From the NCBI GenBank assembly GCA_943842505.1, contig CALTDI010000014.1, forward strand, positions 1-64,000: 64,000 nucleotides of DNA, given 5' to 3'. This stretch comes from an uncultured Pseudomonadales bacterium. Lineage in GTDB: Bacteria > Pseudomonadota > Gammaproteobacteria > Pseudomonadales > Pseudohongiellaceae. The position numbers and the translations under genes are program-made. Shown here one piece after another: positions 53,185 to 62,736 of the stretch (positions are counted from its first letter, which is position 1; each line of letters opens with the position of its first letter). The notes under the pieces were generated by a model. The model searched no databases. It had not been told where the DNA came from and was given only the letters and a program-made list of their open reading frames with translations.

Positions 53185-54714
53185 ATTAGGGCTTAGCACA
53201 TCTCCCAGACTTTCTTGAGTAGATGCGCCATTTTCAAATGCGACTTCGCCAGCGATAAAGACCATATCAAATCCGCTCGAGAGTTGTAGCGGATCTGGAT
53301 AGGTTGCATTGGCTCTAATAGTTTCCGGATCGAACAACACCAGGTCGGCCACCTTTCCAAGCTCTATGCTGCCTCTGTCTTGCAGGCCAAGAATAGAGGC
53401 TGAGAATGAAGTCACCTTCCTTACCATCTCTTCCAGAGAGACAGCGCCTCGATTGACTACATATTCTTCTATTATTTTGGCGAATGTTCCATGGCCGCGA
53501 GGATGAAATCCGGTAGGGCTGCCATCGGATGAGGCGGTGATCATTTCATCTTCCAGTAATCGAGATTGCAGCGCATCGTCCATGATGAAGTAGGCGCCGC
53601 CGGCCCCTTGCGGGCCTATAACATCGATAAGTATTTTCTCAAATGGCATGTCCAGTTCTAGCTCAAGGTCGGCGAGGGTCTTTCCCGTATAGGGATCGGT
53701 GCCGAGAAGCGTAGCCGCCGGCCCATTGCGCCGATTGATTCGATTGATAAGATACTCTTCCAGCTCGGCTCTTCGACTCTGCTTTGCAATCTCAAATTCC
53801 TGGAGGGTCTTGGACCAGACAGGGAATAATAATGCGATTCCGGCGTAACTAGCGTTATAGGGATATACGTCGGCGGTAATTTCTATGCCTGCTTCTCTGG
53901 CGTTCGCCAATACCGCCAATATTTCTTCAGCGCGATCCGCGCCCTTTCCATAAACTGATTTTAGATGAGACACGTGGACTCTGGCTACTCGCCCCTGGCT
54001 CATTAATTCGTCGAGAGAGGCCTCTAGCTGATCGTCATCTTCATTGCGCATATGACTCATGACTATACGGTCGCGACTTCCTACTACCCTGGCTAGCTCT
54101 ACCAATTCCGCTTCCTTGGCGTGTAAACCCGGGTTGTACTCTAGGCCGGTGCTTAGGCCGAAAGAATAGTCGAGGGCGTTGTTCAGAAGTTCCAGCATGC
54201 GCTGTAATTCCTCCGTGCTAGGAACCGGCTTCTGACCAATGCCGGCGAGGTTTCTCAGAGTTCCATGACCGACGAATGGCGCTATGTTTACGCCTATTCC
54301 ATTGTCTCTTACCTGTGAGACCCACTGGCCTAAATTTTCGATCTCTGGGCTATCTCCATCCTGACCTAATGTAATAGTGGTAACTCCCTGAGCTAGAAAA
54401 TTTTCAAACTCGGGTGTCTGCAAGGGATCGCCATGGGAGTGGACGTCGATGAACCCTGGAGCGAGTACGCGACCTCTCGCATCGATAGTTTGAGCGGCAT
54501 CAAGGGTGGACTGTCCGGTGGCGACGATAAGTGCCACTTCACCGTTTCTAATATAGACATCGGCGTCTACGGCAGGGCCGCCTAAGCCATCTATCATCCG
54601 CGCGTTGGAAATCAGCGTGTCATAGCTGGGGCCCTGGTCTGGCTCTGTGTCACTGCAGGAGAGCAATAATAAGCCGGGGATAAGTAGCAGGCAGCTTCTG
54701 AATAAGTTCCACAT
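53179..54714 (-). CDS. D-aminoacylase-like amidohydrolase lipoprotein
   Basis: The 511-residue protein has a lipoprotein signal with lipobox LLSC, so it is anchored on the periplasmic side of a membrane. It shows the amidohydrolase fold: VLAPGFIDVHSHGDPL with the first two metal histidines, GITADVYPYNASYAG, MISHMRNEDD-like VMSHMRNE and the C-terminal FAPEDYADL-like LFDPETIRA typical of N-acyl-D-amino-acid deacylases. The presence of ASSDGSPTGFHPRGHGTFA with the metal-site Asp supports activity. It may release D-amino acids from N-acylated forms. The gene starts directly beside the 10-bp repeat at 54731-54780. Confidence 0.85.
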   Translation of the reverse strand: MWNLFRSCLLLIPGLLLLSCSDTEPDQGPSYDTLISNARMIDGLGGPAVDADVYIRNGEVALIVATGQSTLDAAQTIDARGRVLAPGFIDVHSHGDPLQTPEFENFLAQGVTTITLGQDGDSPEIENLGQWVSQVRDNGIGVNIAPFVGHGTLRNLAGIGQKPVPSTEELQRMLELLNNALDYSFGLSTGLEYNPGLHAKEAELVELARVVGSRDRIVMSHMRNEDDDQLEASLDELMSQGRVARVHVSHLKSVYGKGADRAEEILAVLANAREAGIEITADVYPYNASYAGIALLFPVWSKTLQEFEIAKQSRRAELEEYLINRINRRNGPAATLLGTDPYTGKTLADLELELDMPFEKILIDVIGPQGAGGAYFIMDDALQSRLLEDEMITASSDGSPTGFHPRGHGTFAKIIEEYVVNRGAVSLEEMVRKVTSFSASILGLQDRGSIELGKVADLVLFDPETIRANATYPDPLQLSSGFDMVFIAGEVAFENGASTQESLGDVLSPNQ

Positions 54715-54730
54715 AGGGGAATTCCTGATT

Positions 54731-54780
54731 AACGGAAGTGAACGAGAGTTAATGAAAGTTAATAAAAGTTAACGAAAACC
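54731..54780. repeat. 10-bp tandem repeat, five units
   Basis: Units AACGGAAGTG, AACGAGAGTT, AATGAAAGTT, AATAAAAGTT and AACGAAAACC follow each other in exact 10-bp phase. The first one ends 16 bases from the amidohydrolase start codon, so the array lies in its promoter or leader region. The period equals about one helical turn, so all units present the same face. Confidence 0.78.
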
Positions 54781-54949
54781 ATTACCGTCAGTTGTAATAA
54801 ATAGTAAGCAGTTGATGGGCAAACGTCAGACTACTTTGAATTGAGTAAAATCAAAAGGCCTGAATAAATTTGCTCGGTCGGCCCTAAAGTGTTTTTTTCA
54901 AATAGGGGTGTTGGGGTAGGTGCTTAGACGCGACTGTTAGTGCATCGAA

Positions 54950-54990
54950 AGGGGCAGACTTATTCTCTGAATGAAAATATGTCTGCCCCT
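54950..54990. repeat. REP-like palindrome
   Basis: AGGGGCAGAC at 54950-54959 pairs exactly with GTCTGCCCCT at 54981-54990; pairing continues inwards to a stem of 18 bp with two mismatches and a five-base loop. It lies 27 bases downstream of the leftward PQQ gene, so it may be its terminator, but the shape also resembles dispersed REP elements. Confidence 0.55.
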
Positions 54991-55017
54991 AATTGATGTT
55001 AAGCGAATACTAGCCGG

Positions 55018-56955
55018 TTACGGTAAGGCAAGAACCACTAGCTCGGCAGCCTGGCCACCACCACCGGTGAACATGGCTACGTATTGCTTGCCGTCGTGCT
55101 CATAGGTAAATGGCAGGCCGGTTTGATTTGCCGGTAAATCTATTTCGGCAAGTATGTCGCCGGTTTGCTTGTCGACGGCTCGAAAAATCGGGCTGGCTCC
55201 AGCGGCACCGGTACCTTCAGCGACAAACAACAGCGTCTTAGTCAGCAAAACGCCCGCTCGCGTTGGTACGCCCGTACGCGGAAGATCGACACCTTGCAAT
55301 AGGGGGTGATTGGTAATGCGCTCTGGAGTATCGGCGTTTGCAATCATCCATAGGTGGTCGCCCGAATTCATATCGATCGCGGTTATGCGACCATAGGGCG
55401 GCTTGACGATATCGAGCCCCTGGACTCGAGGTGCGCGAACACCAAAGCCCTGACTGAGATCGATGTCCGATTCTGGATTCTTCGCCAATGACAAAACCTG
55501 TAGCTGGGTTCTGGAGGGCACATAGAGAATGCCTGTCTCTGGGTCCAGAGCAGAGCTTTCCCAGTTGGAGCCACCGGTGGAAGAAGGTAATGAAAGCAGG
55601 CCGCGCGTACCATCCGCAGCATCCGTCACAGAGGGAGGTGTAAAGATGCTATCGCTAAGGCGAAAGCCTTGGATGGACTCCAGCGCCAGAGCGCGAAGCT
55701 CCGGAGTAAAATCTATCAGATCATCTTCGCCAAAACCCTGTCGATCGAAGGCAGCCGGACGAGTAGGGAAGGGTTGCGTGGGGGAATACCACTCTCCCGG
55801 CACATCGCCAGCGGGAACCGGTCTTTCGACGATAGGCCAGATTGGCTCGCCGGTAATTCTGTCGAAGGTATAGACCCAGGACTGTTTGGTGACAGACATG
55901 ACCACCTTGCGGCCATTTGGTAAGTCGGTGACGATTGGCGGGGAAGGAACGTCCCAGTCCCAGATGTCATGGTGGATAAACTGATAGTGCCACTGACGTT
56001 CACCGGTTCTAACGTCCACCGCAACGAGGCCGCTGGAGAACAGGTTGTCGCCGTGTCGATCGCCACCGTAGTAGTCACCTGTAGGGTCTTCTATGGGTAG
56101 ATAGACATGGCCCAGTTCCGGGTCTCCAGAGATGGCAGCCCAGACTCCTGAGTTACCGGTAATATCGTTGCCGGTGAGCCATGACTCATAGCCTATCTCT
56201 CCGCGCTCGGGAATCGTATGGAAGGTCCAAAGCAACTCGCCTGTGTGCACGTCGAAGCCGCGTACGTCTCCCTTGGTGTTAAATTTCGACCGCGGTCGCC
56301 CGCCGGTGCGGTGTGCGGCGCCTATCACGATGACATCGTTCATCACGAAAGGCGGGGCAGACAGCCCGATATCGGGGTAGGCAAATCTGTCATCTTCGCC
56401 ATTGCGCACGCCAACGTATAGATCTACGAGGCCGTTATCACCAAAATTGGGGTCGGGAATGCCGGTTTCAGCGTCCAGAGAAACCAGCTGATAGCCTGGA
56501 GAGACATCGATGATTCGAGCCGACTCGCCATCGCTCCAGTAGGAGACGCCGCGTCCGGCACCCTTACGTGGCGCCTCGTCAAATCTGTCACCTTCCTGAT
56601 AGCGCCAAAGCCATAATACCTGACCGTTTGTGGCATCTAGTGCCACTACATTGCGAGTGCTACCTATGTTCGCGTATAGCACTCCCCCCACTTCCAGCGG
56701 AGTAGAAGGGTTAACGTAGTCGGTGCCGATGCCAAAATGTAGCGTGGAAAAATTCCAGGCGATCTCGAGATCGCCCACATTGTCCGGGTTAATCTGATCC
56801 AGCGGTGAATAGCGCCGCGCCGCCGCGTCGCCATGGATGTTTGGCCAATCTCCCTCATTCACGCTGGTGCCGGCTTGGCTCATGGCTAGTGGGGCCCAGC
56901 TTAAGGCGCCTGCAGCAATAATGAGTAGTGAGATCAGTTTTCTTCTTATTATCAT
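55018..56955 (-). CDS. PQQ-dependent dehydrogenase-like propeller protein (third paralogue)
   Basis: The 645-residue exported protein has a signal peptide ending LAMSQA and the same propeller design as the 15987 and 20775 proteins (IHGDAAARRYSPLDQINPDN, FDVHTGELLWTFHT, VDVRTGERQWHYQF, FDRITGEPIWPIVERPV, IDMNSGDHLWM), but with clearly lower similarity and a different C terminus (LPANQTGLPFTYEHDGKQ). The sequence DLIDFTPELRALALE corresponds to a block found in the other two, so all belong to one subfamily. It presumably oxidises an alcohol or sugar in the periplasm. A separate promoter and terminator region on either side suggests a single-gene unit. Confidence 0.86.
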   Translation of the reverse strand: MIIRRKLISLLIIAAGALSWAPLAMSQAGTSVNEGDWPNIHGDAAARRYSPLDQINPDNVGDLEIAWNFSTLHFGIGTDYVNPSTPLEVGGVLYANIGSTRNVVALDATNGQVLWLWRYQEGDRFDEAPRKGAGRGVSYWSDGESARIIDVSPGYQLVSLDAETGIPDPNFGDNGLVDLYVGVRNGEDDRFAYPDIGLSAPPFVMNDVIVIGAAHRTGGRPRSKFNTKGDVRGFDVHTGELLWTFHTIPERGEIGYESWLTGNDITGNSGVWAAISGDPELGHVYLPIEDPTGDYYGGDRHGDNLFSSGLVAVDVRTGERQWHYQFIHHDIWDWDVPSPPIVTDLPNGRKVVMSVTKQSWVYTFDRITGEPIWPIVERPVPAGDVPGEWYSPTQPFPTRPAAFDRQGFGEDDLIDFTPELRALALESIQGFRLSDSIFTPPSVTDAADGTRGLLSLPSSTGGSNWESSALDPETGILYVPSRTQLQVLSLAKNPESDIDLSQGFGVRAPRVQGLDIVKPPYGRITAIDMNSGDHLWMIANADTPERITNHPLLQGVDLPRTGVPTRAGVLLTKTLLFVAEGTGAAGASPIFRAVDKQTGDILAEIDLPANQTGLPFTYEHDGKQYVAMFTGGGGQAAELVVLALP

Positions 56956-57178
56956 TTGGAGCTCTCCTGATACTGTGTGATCTTGTTCGTAAACTACGTA
57001 TCTTTAGCTGATGTAACCACAGATAGTTGGCTTAGTTCAATGCCGGAATTGGCATGATATGGCAGTAGGCGGGTCTTCTGCGCTATTCGCTCTGTTCGAG
57101 GGCTTTGAGAGCTTGTTTGCGCGGCCATATAGGGTTTACGCTAGACACCCTGAAAGCGCCGGCAGTTGAATCAAATAG

Positions 57179-57985
57179 ATGAACCAGCAACACTATCGAG
57201 TAGTGATTTCTTATAATGGCAGTGATTATTTCGGCTGGCAGGATCTGGGTGACGGTGGCGAAAAATCCACGGTTCAATTTGAGATCCTACGGGCGCTACG
57301 AAAAATCAGTAAATATGCCCAATGCTCGGTTGCAGGAGCAAGTCGCACCGATGCCGGCGTTCATGCTCTAGGCCAGGTCGCCAAATTCTCCACTCCTTTG
57401 CAGATCGATCCGACTACACTTCAGCTGGGCATGAACTCCCTACTGCCCGCTACTATACGCATACGAGAATGCGTGACCTGTCTGCCGGATTTCAATCCTA
57501 ATAAACAGTGTGTCAGCAAAACCTATCGCTACTATTTTTCCATAGATGAGATTGGCAATCCCCTACTGAGAGATGTAGTCGCCCACGTGCCCTTGGTAAG
57601 TGCTAAAGAGAACACAAACCTCGATGATGCCCAACAAAGTATTGAGAGAATGCGAGTGGCCTGCGCGGCTTTTATTGGCGAGCACGACTTCTGTAATTTT
57701 TCTGCCAGCGATGGGAGTGAAAAATCTACTGTTCGCACAGTACACAACCTCGATCTGCAGAAAGCAGATAGTTCAGAGTTTGGTGGTGATATTTACTTTA
57801 TCGAGATCGAAGGAAACGGCTTTTTAAAACATATGGTTCGTTATATTGTCGCTGCTTTGTTTGAGTTAGGCAGGATGAATATTGATGTTGCCGCAATAGA
57901 GGGAGCATTCGTGAACCCCGAGCAAGGCAAGCTAAGCTCGAAGGCTAAATCTAGGGGGCTGCACCTCGTTAGGATCGACTATTAG
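57179..57985 (+). CDS. truA: tRNA pseudouridine(38-40) synthase
   Basis: The 268-residue enzyme converts uridines 38-40 in the anticodon arm of many tRNAs to pseudouridine. The catalytic aspartate is Asp58 in AGASRTDAGVHALGQ, followed by NSLLPATIRI and SKTYRYYFS; the C-terminal part carries GNGFLKHMVRYIVAALFELGR. Length matches TruA. It stands alone here, without the usual neighbours asd or dedA. Divergent from the PQQ gene on the left and convergent with the thioesterase gene on the right. Confidence 0.93.
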   Translation: MNQQHYRVVISYNGSDYFGWQDLGDGGEKSTVQFEILRALRKISKYAQCSVAGASRTDAGVHALGQVAKFSTPLQIDPTTLQLGMNSLLPATIRIRECVTCLPDFNPNKQCVSKTYRYYFSIDEIGNPLLRDVVAHVPLVSAKENTNLDDAQQSIERMRVACAAFIGEHDFCNFSASDGSEKSTVRTVHNLDLQKADSSEFGGDIYFIEIEGNGFLKHMVRYIVAALFELGRMNIDVAAIEGAFVNPEQGKLSSKAKSRGLHLVRIDY

Positions 57986-58020
57986 GGGACGCGCCATCAT
58001 TCCTTGAATGAGTCTATTGA

Positions 58021-58434
58021 TTAGCGCTTTGGTGGAATCGAATAAGTTCCGACGGAATGAGCGACCACCTGATCATCTCCTTCAGAAAAAATAGACACCT
58101 CGCCAATTGCCAGTGATTTTCCCAATTTCAATAATGTGCACACGCCCAGAATATCCTTGTTCGCTACCGGCTTGCGTAAGAAATTAATATTCAAACTGGT
58201 GGTTACTGCCAGGCCAACCAATCCAATCTCTCGAAGTATGGCTATGTAGATAGCGCAGTCTGCAAGAGCCATCATGGTCGGGCCCGATACAGTTCCACCG
58301 GGCCGTAAGTCTTCGGGGCCAACCCGTCGCCTAATGGTCACCGAATCTTTGTCGAAGGCCTCGAGTTCGAAATTTACCTGAGGGAACTCCTGGGATAAAA
58401 ATTCCATCATTTCAGTTTTGCTTATTTTGGCCAA
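58021..58434 (-). CDS. PaaI-type hotdog thioesterase
   Basis: The 137-residue protein uses a TTG start at 58434 with AAAGGTAG upstream; a later ATG at about 58410 is possible. It shows the hotdog fold and the PaaI-type active site segment RPGGTVSGPTMMALADCAIYIA, then TTSLNINFLRKP and EGDDQVVAHSVGTYS. It hydrolyses an acyl-CoA, probably aryl- or short-chain, in the cytoplasm. The substrate is unknown. Confidence 0.85.
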   Translation of the reverse strand: MAKISKTEMMEFLSQEFPQVNFELEAFDKDSVTIRRRVGPEDLRPGGTVSGPTMMALADCAIYIAILREIGLVGLAVTTSLNINFLRKPVANKDILGVCTLLKLGKSLAIGEVSIFSEGDDQVVAHSVGTYSIPPKR

Positions 58435-58708
58435 GGAGGTGTCTACCTTTGTTGGAGTTGAGAGAGCGAATTAGATCGCCGAATGTTAGCCGGAGATTGA
58501 GGAATGAATAATTCTAGAAAATATTTCACGAGAAAAACTCCGCAGCCAGTTATTGATATAGCGCCAATTTTACTAGTTTTGATGGTAACCTTCGCTGCAG
58601 TGCAGAAAATTGTCATCGGATCAAAGCTAGCAATTCCAATGCCTTTACCAATCGGCAATTTGAACACTACAATAACATCATGAGAATTGTTCGAATATAG
58701 GAACCGAT

Positions 58709-60565
58709 ATGCTATTCAGATCGCCCAAATTATTGATTGCGGCCTCACTGCTTCTGGCTACGCCCATTCTGGCATTTTCCCAGGGAGGCCAGAATAGTGC
58801 AGATTTGGCAGATGGGGAGTCTCAATACCAATTATTCTGCGCCGAATGCCATGACGGCGCTTTGCTGGAGGCCCCGCAGCGAGCAGCATTCGATTTCTAC
58901 ACGCCGAATCGTATCGTAGACGCGCTCGAATTTGGTTCTATGGCTACCTCGGGTATGGCGCTGACTCGGCAACAGAAAAGAAATGTCGCCTACTTTCTTA
59001 CCGGTGAGCAGTTTGATGATTCGCCCGCACAAGCCGTAAGTTTTAGCTGCGATTCAAGTTTGGGTTCAGGTGCGAGATTAACTCAGCCTGTGGCCTGGAA
59101 CGGTTGGGGTGGCGGAGTTGGCAATACGCGTCATCGAGCTGGCGAATCGATTCTCACAAAGGGCAATGTTGACCAACTCGAATTAAAGTGGGCGTTCGCC
59201 TATCCCGATGCTACTCGCGCAAGATCACAGCCGGTAGTCACAGAAGAAGTGACTTTCATAGGAAGTCAGGAAGGAACTATTTTTGCCCTCGACAACACGA
59301 ATGGTTGTCCCTGGTGGACCTTTAGTGCGGATGCAGAAGTGCGTGGTGCACTCTTCGTCGACACGGATGACCAGGGCGTGCCAGAGACGCTCTTGTTTGG
59401 GGATTTCGCCGGCAGCGCCTACGCGATTAGTGCGCAGACAGGTGAGTTGATCTGGAAGCGAGAAGTGCATGAGCATCCTCAGGCGACAATTACAGGGTCA
59501 GTTATCGCCCACGAAGATACGCTGTTGGTGCCTGTCTCTTCCTTGGAGGTTCTGCTGGCCGCTAGAGTCGGTTATCCCTGTTGTTCGTTTCGAGGCGCCG
59601 TTGTTGCTCTGAGTATTAGTAGTGGCGAAGAACTCTGGCGTACCTATACCACCGATGAGCCGCGCCCAACTATTCTTAGTACTGCTGGCACGCAACAGTT
59701 TGGTCCATCTGGTGCGCCTATCTGGTCTAGCCCCACAGTCGATGCGGATAGAAATCTGGTTTATGTGGGTACTGGCGAAAACTATTCCTCGCCAGCTAAT
59801 GGCTACAGCGATGCGGTGCTGGCCATGGATATGGCGAGTGGCGAGATTGTCTGGGCCGCTCAGCTTACTAAAGACGATGCCTGGAACGGTGCCTGCTCTA
59901 GAGGCACTCCAAACTGTCCGGAGGAAGACGGTCCCGATTATGATATCGGTGCTGCTCCCATATTGACTCGAGATGGCGATGGCCGCGAAATTATTCTGGT
60001 AGGCCAGAAATCAGGCATGGTCTATGCGCTAGATCCAGCCAATGGTGGTGAGCTGATCTGGGAGCAACGCGCCGGCAGCGGTGGCACTATGGGCGGGATT
60101 CATTACGGCATGAGCACCAATGGTGAGAAACTCTTCGTTGGTATTTCAGATCTACCTACGAATAATCCTTATAACGTGGGAGCGGCTCACCCTGGTGTGC
60201 ATGCTTTGGATGTTAGTACTGGCGAAATACTCTGGCGCAACGATTTGCCGAACAAGTGTGAAGAGGGACCTTTCCTGTGCTGGCCGGGAATTTCTGCAGC
60301 TGTTAGCAGTACCTCCGATCTTGTCTTTGCCGGCGGCCTTGATGGCATCTTGCGTGCACTCGATACAGATAATGGTGACATACTCTGGGAGACAAATACC
60401 CGGCAAAGCTTTGGCCTTCGCAACGGCATCGAAGCTAAGGGAGGATCTATCGAATCAGACGGCCCAGTTATTGTGAATGGTCAGGTCTTTATTACATCCG
60501 GCTACGAGAAGTGGGCTGAGTCACCGGGCAATGTGTTATTGGTTTACTCGCTTAACGGTGAATAA
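58709..60565 (+). CDS. Cytochrome c-fused PQQ propeller dehydrogenase
   Basis: The 618-residue exported protein carries a signal peptide ending AFSQGG, an N-terminal cytochrome c domain (CAECH at residues 44-48) and a PQQ-type propeller with DNTNGCPWWTF, SAQTGELIWKRE, SISSGEELWRTY, DMASGEIVWAAQL, DVSTGEILWRND and DTDNGDILWETN. A vicinal Cys pair in YPCCSF is where PQQ alcohol dehydrogenases carry their disulfide ring. The layout resembles polyvinyl alcohol dehydrogenase (cytochrome) type enzymes, which pass electrons from PQQ directly to their own haem. A strong palindromic terminator follows. Confidence 0.85.
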   Translation: MLFRSPKLLIAASLLLATPILAFSQGGQNSADLADGESQYQLFCAECHDGALLEAPQRAAFDFYTPNRIVDALEFGSMATSGMALTRQQKRNVAYFLTGEQFDDSPAQAVSFSCDSSLGSGARLTQPVAWNGWGGGVGNTRHRAGESILTKGNVDQLELKWAFAYPDATRARSQPVVTEEVTFIGSQEGTIFALDNTNGCPWWTFSADAEVRGALFVDTDDQGVPETLLFGDFAGSAYAISAQTGELIWKREVHEHPQATITGSVIAHEDTLLVPVSSLEVLLAARVGYPCCSFRGAVVALSISSGEELWRTYTTDEPRPTILSTAGTQQFGPSGAPIWSSPTVDADRNLVYVGTGENYSSPANGYSDAVLAMDMASGEIVWAAQLTKDDAWNGACSRGTPNCPEEDGPDYDIGAAPILTRDGDGREIILVGQKSGMVYALDPANGGELIWEQRAGSGGTMGGIHYGMSTNGEKLFVGISDLPTNNPYNVGAAHPGVHALDVSTGEILWRNDLPNKCEEGPFLCWPGISAAVSSTSDLVFAGGLDGILRALDTDNGDILWETNTRQSFGLRNGIEAKGGSIESDGPVIVNGQVFITSGYEKWAESPGNVLLVYSLNGE

Positions 60566-60593
60566 TCTACACTTGGAAATAATAAAATTTATA

Positions 60594-60627
60594 CACAAAA
60601 AAGGCCGACAATTGTCGGCCTTTTTTG
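60594..60627. terminator. Bidirectional terminator, perfect palindrome
   Basis: Symmetrical stem CACAAAAAAGGCCGAC with its complement, core GGCCGACAATTGTCGGCC, flanked by A and T runs. It serves both the rightward PQQ gene and the leftward fasciclin gene. Confidence 0.93.
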
Positions 60628-60653
60628 TGTTGCAATGTTAGCTAAGGAAAGCC

Positions 60654-61139
60654 TTAGTTAGGCATTACGACCTGATCGATAACGTGTATCACACCGTTGT
60701 CAGCTTCAATATCTGCGGCGACGACTGTCGCATTGTCTACCATGACACCATTCATGGCGTTGACGGAAATATCGCTTCCCTGCACGGTGGTTACTTCGGC
60801 AGTCTTGCCAGCAATATCGGCCGACATGATCTTTCCTGGCACCACGTGGTAAGTCAGAATAGCGACGAGCTGGTCTTTGTTTTCCGGCTTCAGTAGGTTC
60901 TCTACCGTGCCCGCAGGTAAGGCAGCAAAGGCTTCATCTGTAGGGGCAAAAACGGTAAAAGGTCCGTCGCCTTTAAGGACGTCTACCAGGCCGGCGGCTT
61001 GAACTGCAGCAACCAGTGTTCCGAACTGGCCAGCAGCAATCGCGGTGTCTACGATGTCTTGTGCCTTGGCGCTTACGCTAGTGAAGGCCAATGGCAGTAC
61101 AGCAAGCAAGGCAACGGTAAAACTTTTAAGCTTGATCAT
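60654..61139 (-). CDS. Exported fasciclin (FAS1) domain protein
   Basis: The 161-residue protein has a signal peptide ending SAKAQD and a single FAS1 domain: [37 protein letters not shown] (H1 motif), [18 protein letters not shown] and [14 protein letters not shown] (H2). Such single-domain proteins act in cell-surface or protein adhesion. ATG 61139 is preceded by GGAG. The 280 bases upstream are very A-rich and hold the promoter. Confidence 0.92.
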   Translation of the reverse strand: MIKLKSFTVALLAVLPLAFTSVSAKAQDIVDTAIAAGQFGTLVAAVQAAGLVDVLKGDGPFTVFAPTDEAFAALPAGTVENLLKPENKDQLVAILTYHVVPGKIMSADIAGKTAEVTTVQGSDISVNAMNGVMVDNATVVAADIEADNGVIHVIDQVVMPN

Positions 61140-61421
61140 GAAAAACTCCAGTTAAAATAAAATAGGAAAAAGAAGAAAAATAAAAACTATGTAATGACAA
61201 TAAGAAAAAATAAGGAGATAAGATAAAAGACAAGTTAAAACCAGATTCACTAACTAATACGGCGCTCGTTACATAGTGGATCACAAAATTAAAAATACTT
61301 TCAATTACACGTTTTTATTTTTTTGGAGAATATGCTCAAGCGATGTTTAGCTCTCTAAGGCTTTCGCTAAGAGATTGACCTGTGGTCTGGTCTGCTGGGT
61401 AAATTTATAGGTGCGAGGCGC

Positions 61422-62384
61422 CTAGTCTAGAATCGAATCGAGTGTGGTGGCTAGCGTCGAATTGCGCAGCTCAATTCCAAGCTGCGATAGCCTGGAAGAC
61501 TTTACTCTGGAGTTCCCCAGCAAGAGAACCTCTCCCATTTCTCCGAAGAGTATCTTTACTACCGCCGCGGGAAGCGGGAGGAAGTTCGGTCGATGCAGCT
61601 TCTTGGCTAGTTCTGCGCCGAACTGTGCATTCGTGATCGGTTCTTCGGCGACGAGATTCAAGGCGTTAACCGATGGCTTCTTATCGAGTAAGAAACAGAT
61701 TATTTCTAGCACGTCGACAATGCTAATCCAGCTCATATACTGTGAACCGTTTCCAACGGGTCCGCCCAGACCTAATTTGAAAGGCAGTAGAAGTTGTTTC
61801 AACATGCCGCCCCGAGGGCTAAGCACGACGCCGAAGCGCAGGTGTATAGTATTGATGCCTGCTTGCTCGGCTACCGCGGTTGCTTGCTCCCATTGCTTGC
61901 CGACCTCTGCGAGAAAGTCAGTGCCTGCGGGGCTGTCTTCGTCGGCGACCGTATCGCCTCCCTCACCATAGAAGCCTACTGCAGACGCGGACAGGAATAA
62001 TTCCGGCTTTCTCTTTGCCTTGGATAGGGCGTCGGCTAGAGCGGCAGTCAAACGCTTTCTACTTTGCAGAATGAATTCCTTGCGCGCCGGCGTCCAACGT
62101 TTGTCGGCAATGCTTGGGCCTGCAAGATTGATGACTGCGAAAAGCGGTAGCGCGGGATCGAGAATCACGCGATCTAGGTCTTGTAGATAACAAAACGGCG
62201 CGTCCAGAGAATTCCTCTCTAAACTGTATACGTTATAGCCATCGGCAGATAGTCTATCGCGCAGAGCGCTTCCAATCATGCCGGAGGCGCCTGTGACCAA
62301 AATGTTTCGACCTTGCTTTGCAGTCAATCTCTTTGTTTCCTGTTCCAGTGTTTTTTCTAGCACTATATACCCGATGCAGGGCAT
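61422..62384 (-). CDS. TIGR01777-type NAD(P)-dependent epimerase/oxidoreductase
   Basis: The 320-residue protein (about 300 is usual; the first 25 residues before NILVTGASGMIGSALRDRL may be upstream of the true start) shows a Rossmann motif GASGMIG and family blocks VINLAGPSIADKRWTPARKE, SASAVGFYGEGGD, LRFGVVLSPRGGMLKQLLLPFKLGLGG and YMSWISIVDVLEIICFLL. It ends with the DUF1731-type C-terminal region (FLPLPAAVVKILFGEMGEVLLL). The exact reaction is unknown; some relatives affect cell division. Confidence 0.87.
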   Translation of the reverse strand: MPCIGYIVLEKTLEQETKRLTAKQGRNILVTGASGMIGSALRDRLSADGYNVYSLERNSLDAPFCYLQDLDRVILDPALPLFAVINLAGPSIADKRWTPARKEFILQSRKRLTAALADALSKAKRKPELFLSASAVGFYGEGGDTVADEDSPAGTDFLAEVGKQWEQATAVAEQAGINTIHLRFGVVLSPRGGMLKQLLLPFKLGLGGPVGNGSQYMSWISIVDVLEIICFLLDKKPSVNALNLVAEEPITNAQFGAELAKKLHRPNFLPLPAAVVKILFGEMGEVLLLGNSRVKSSRLSQLGIELRNSTLATTLDSILD

Positions 62385-62736
62385 TCAAGGTTCACGGTAA
62401 GAAGAAGGCTGTAGCCCTTCTGCCAGAGAGGTCTCCTACACATACTGGGTTTACGTTAGATATCGGCAACTGGTTCAGTGCCAACAATACGAGGGCGAAT
62501 ACTGCGTGCCCGCAGCTAGTGGATCTGTCGTAGTGCCAGGGCGATTTACTGATCACGTTGCATACAGATCAAGAATGTTGCGAGCCACATAGGGCCATAG
62601 CTGTGATCTAAAGACCTCAAATGCGGCGTAATGTCTATATACTACTGAAAAACATAATAAATTATTAGCTAAGCTTTCCGAATTATTTCTCATTCACGAT
62701 TGGAGAATTATCGCAGCTTCAGATGACGGGCTCAGA
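62385..62736. other. Divergent intergenic region
   Basis: No gene is recognised between the TIGR01777 gene and the DCC gene. The rightward frame across 62318-62533 overlaps the former gene antisense and resembles nothing. The region must hold both promoters. Confidence 0.35.

Larger units (their letters stand above)
54715..55017. other. 303-base gap holding a tandem repeat and a REP-like hairpin
   Basis: No gene is seen. It carries the 10-bp repeat array (54731-54780) next to the start of the leftward amidohydrolase gene and the palindrome at 54950-54990, close to the stop of the PQQ gene. Confidence 0.5.

Noticed and set aside
58443..58667. Leftward 74-residue frame before the thioesterase gene
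   Set aside because: It starts with GTG without a ribosome site and has no recognised family; the region is better explained as leader sequence.
62318..62533. Rightward 71-residue frame
   Set aside because: Antisense to the TIGR01777 gene start and without conserved pattern.
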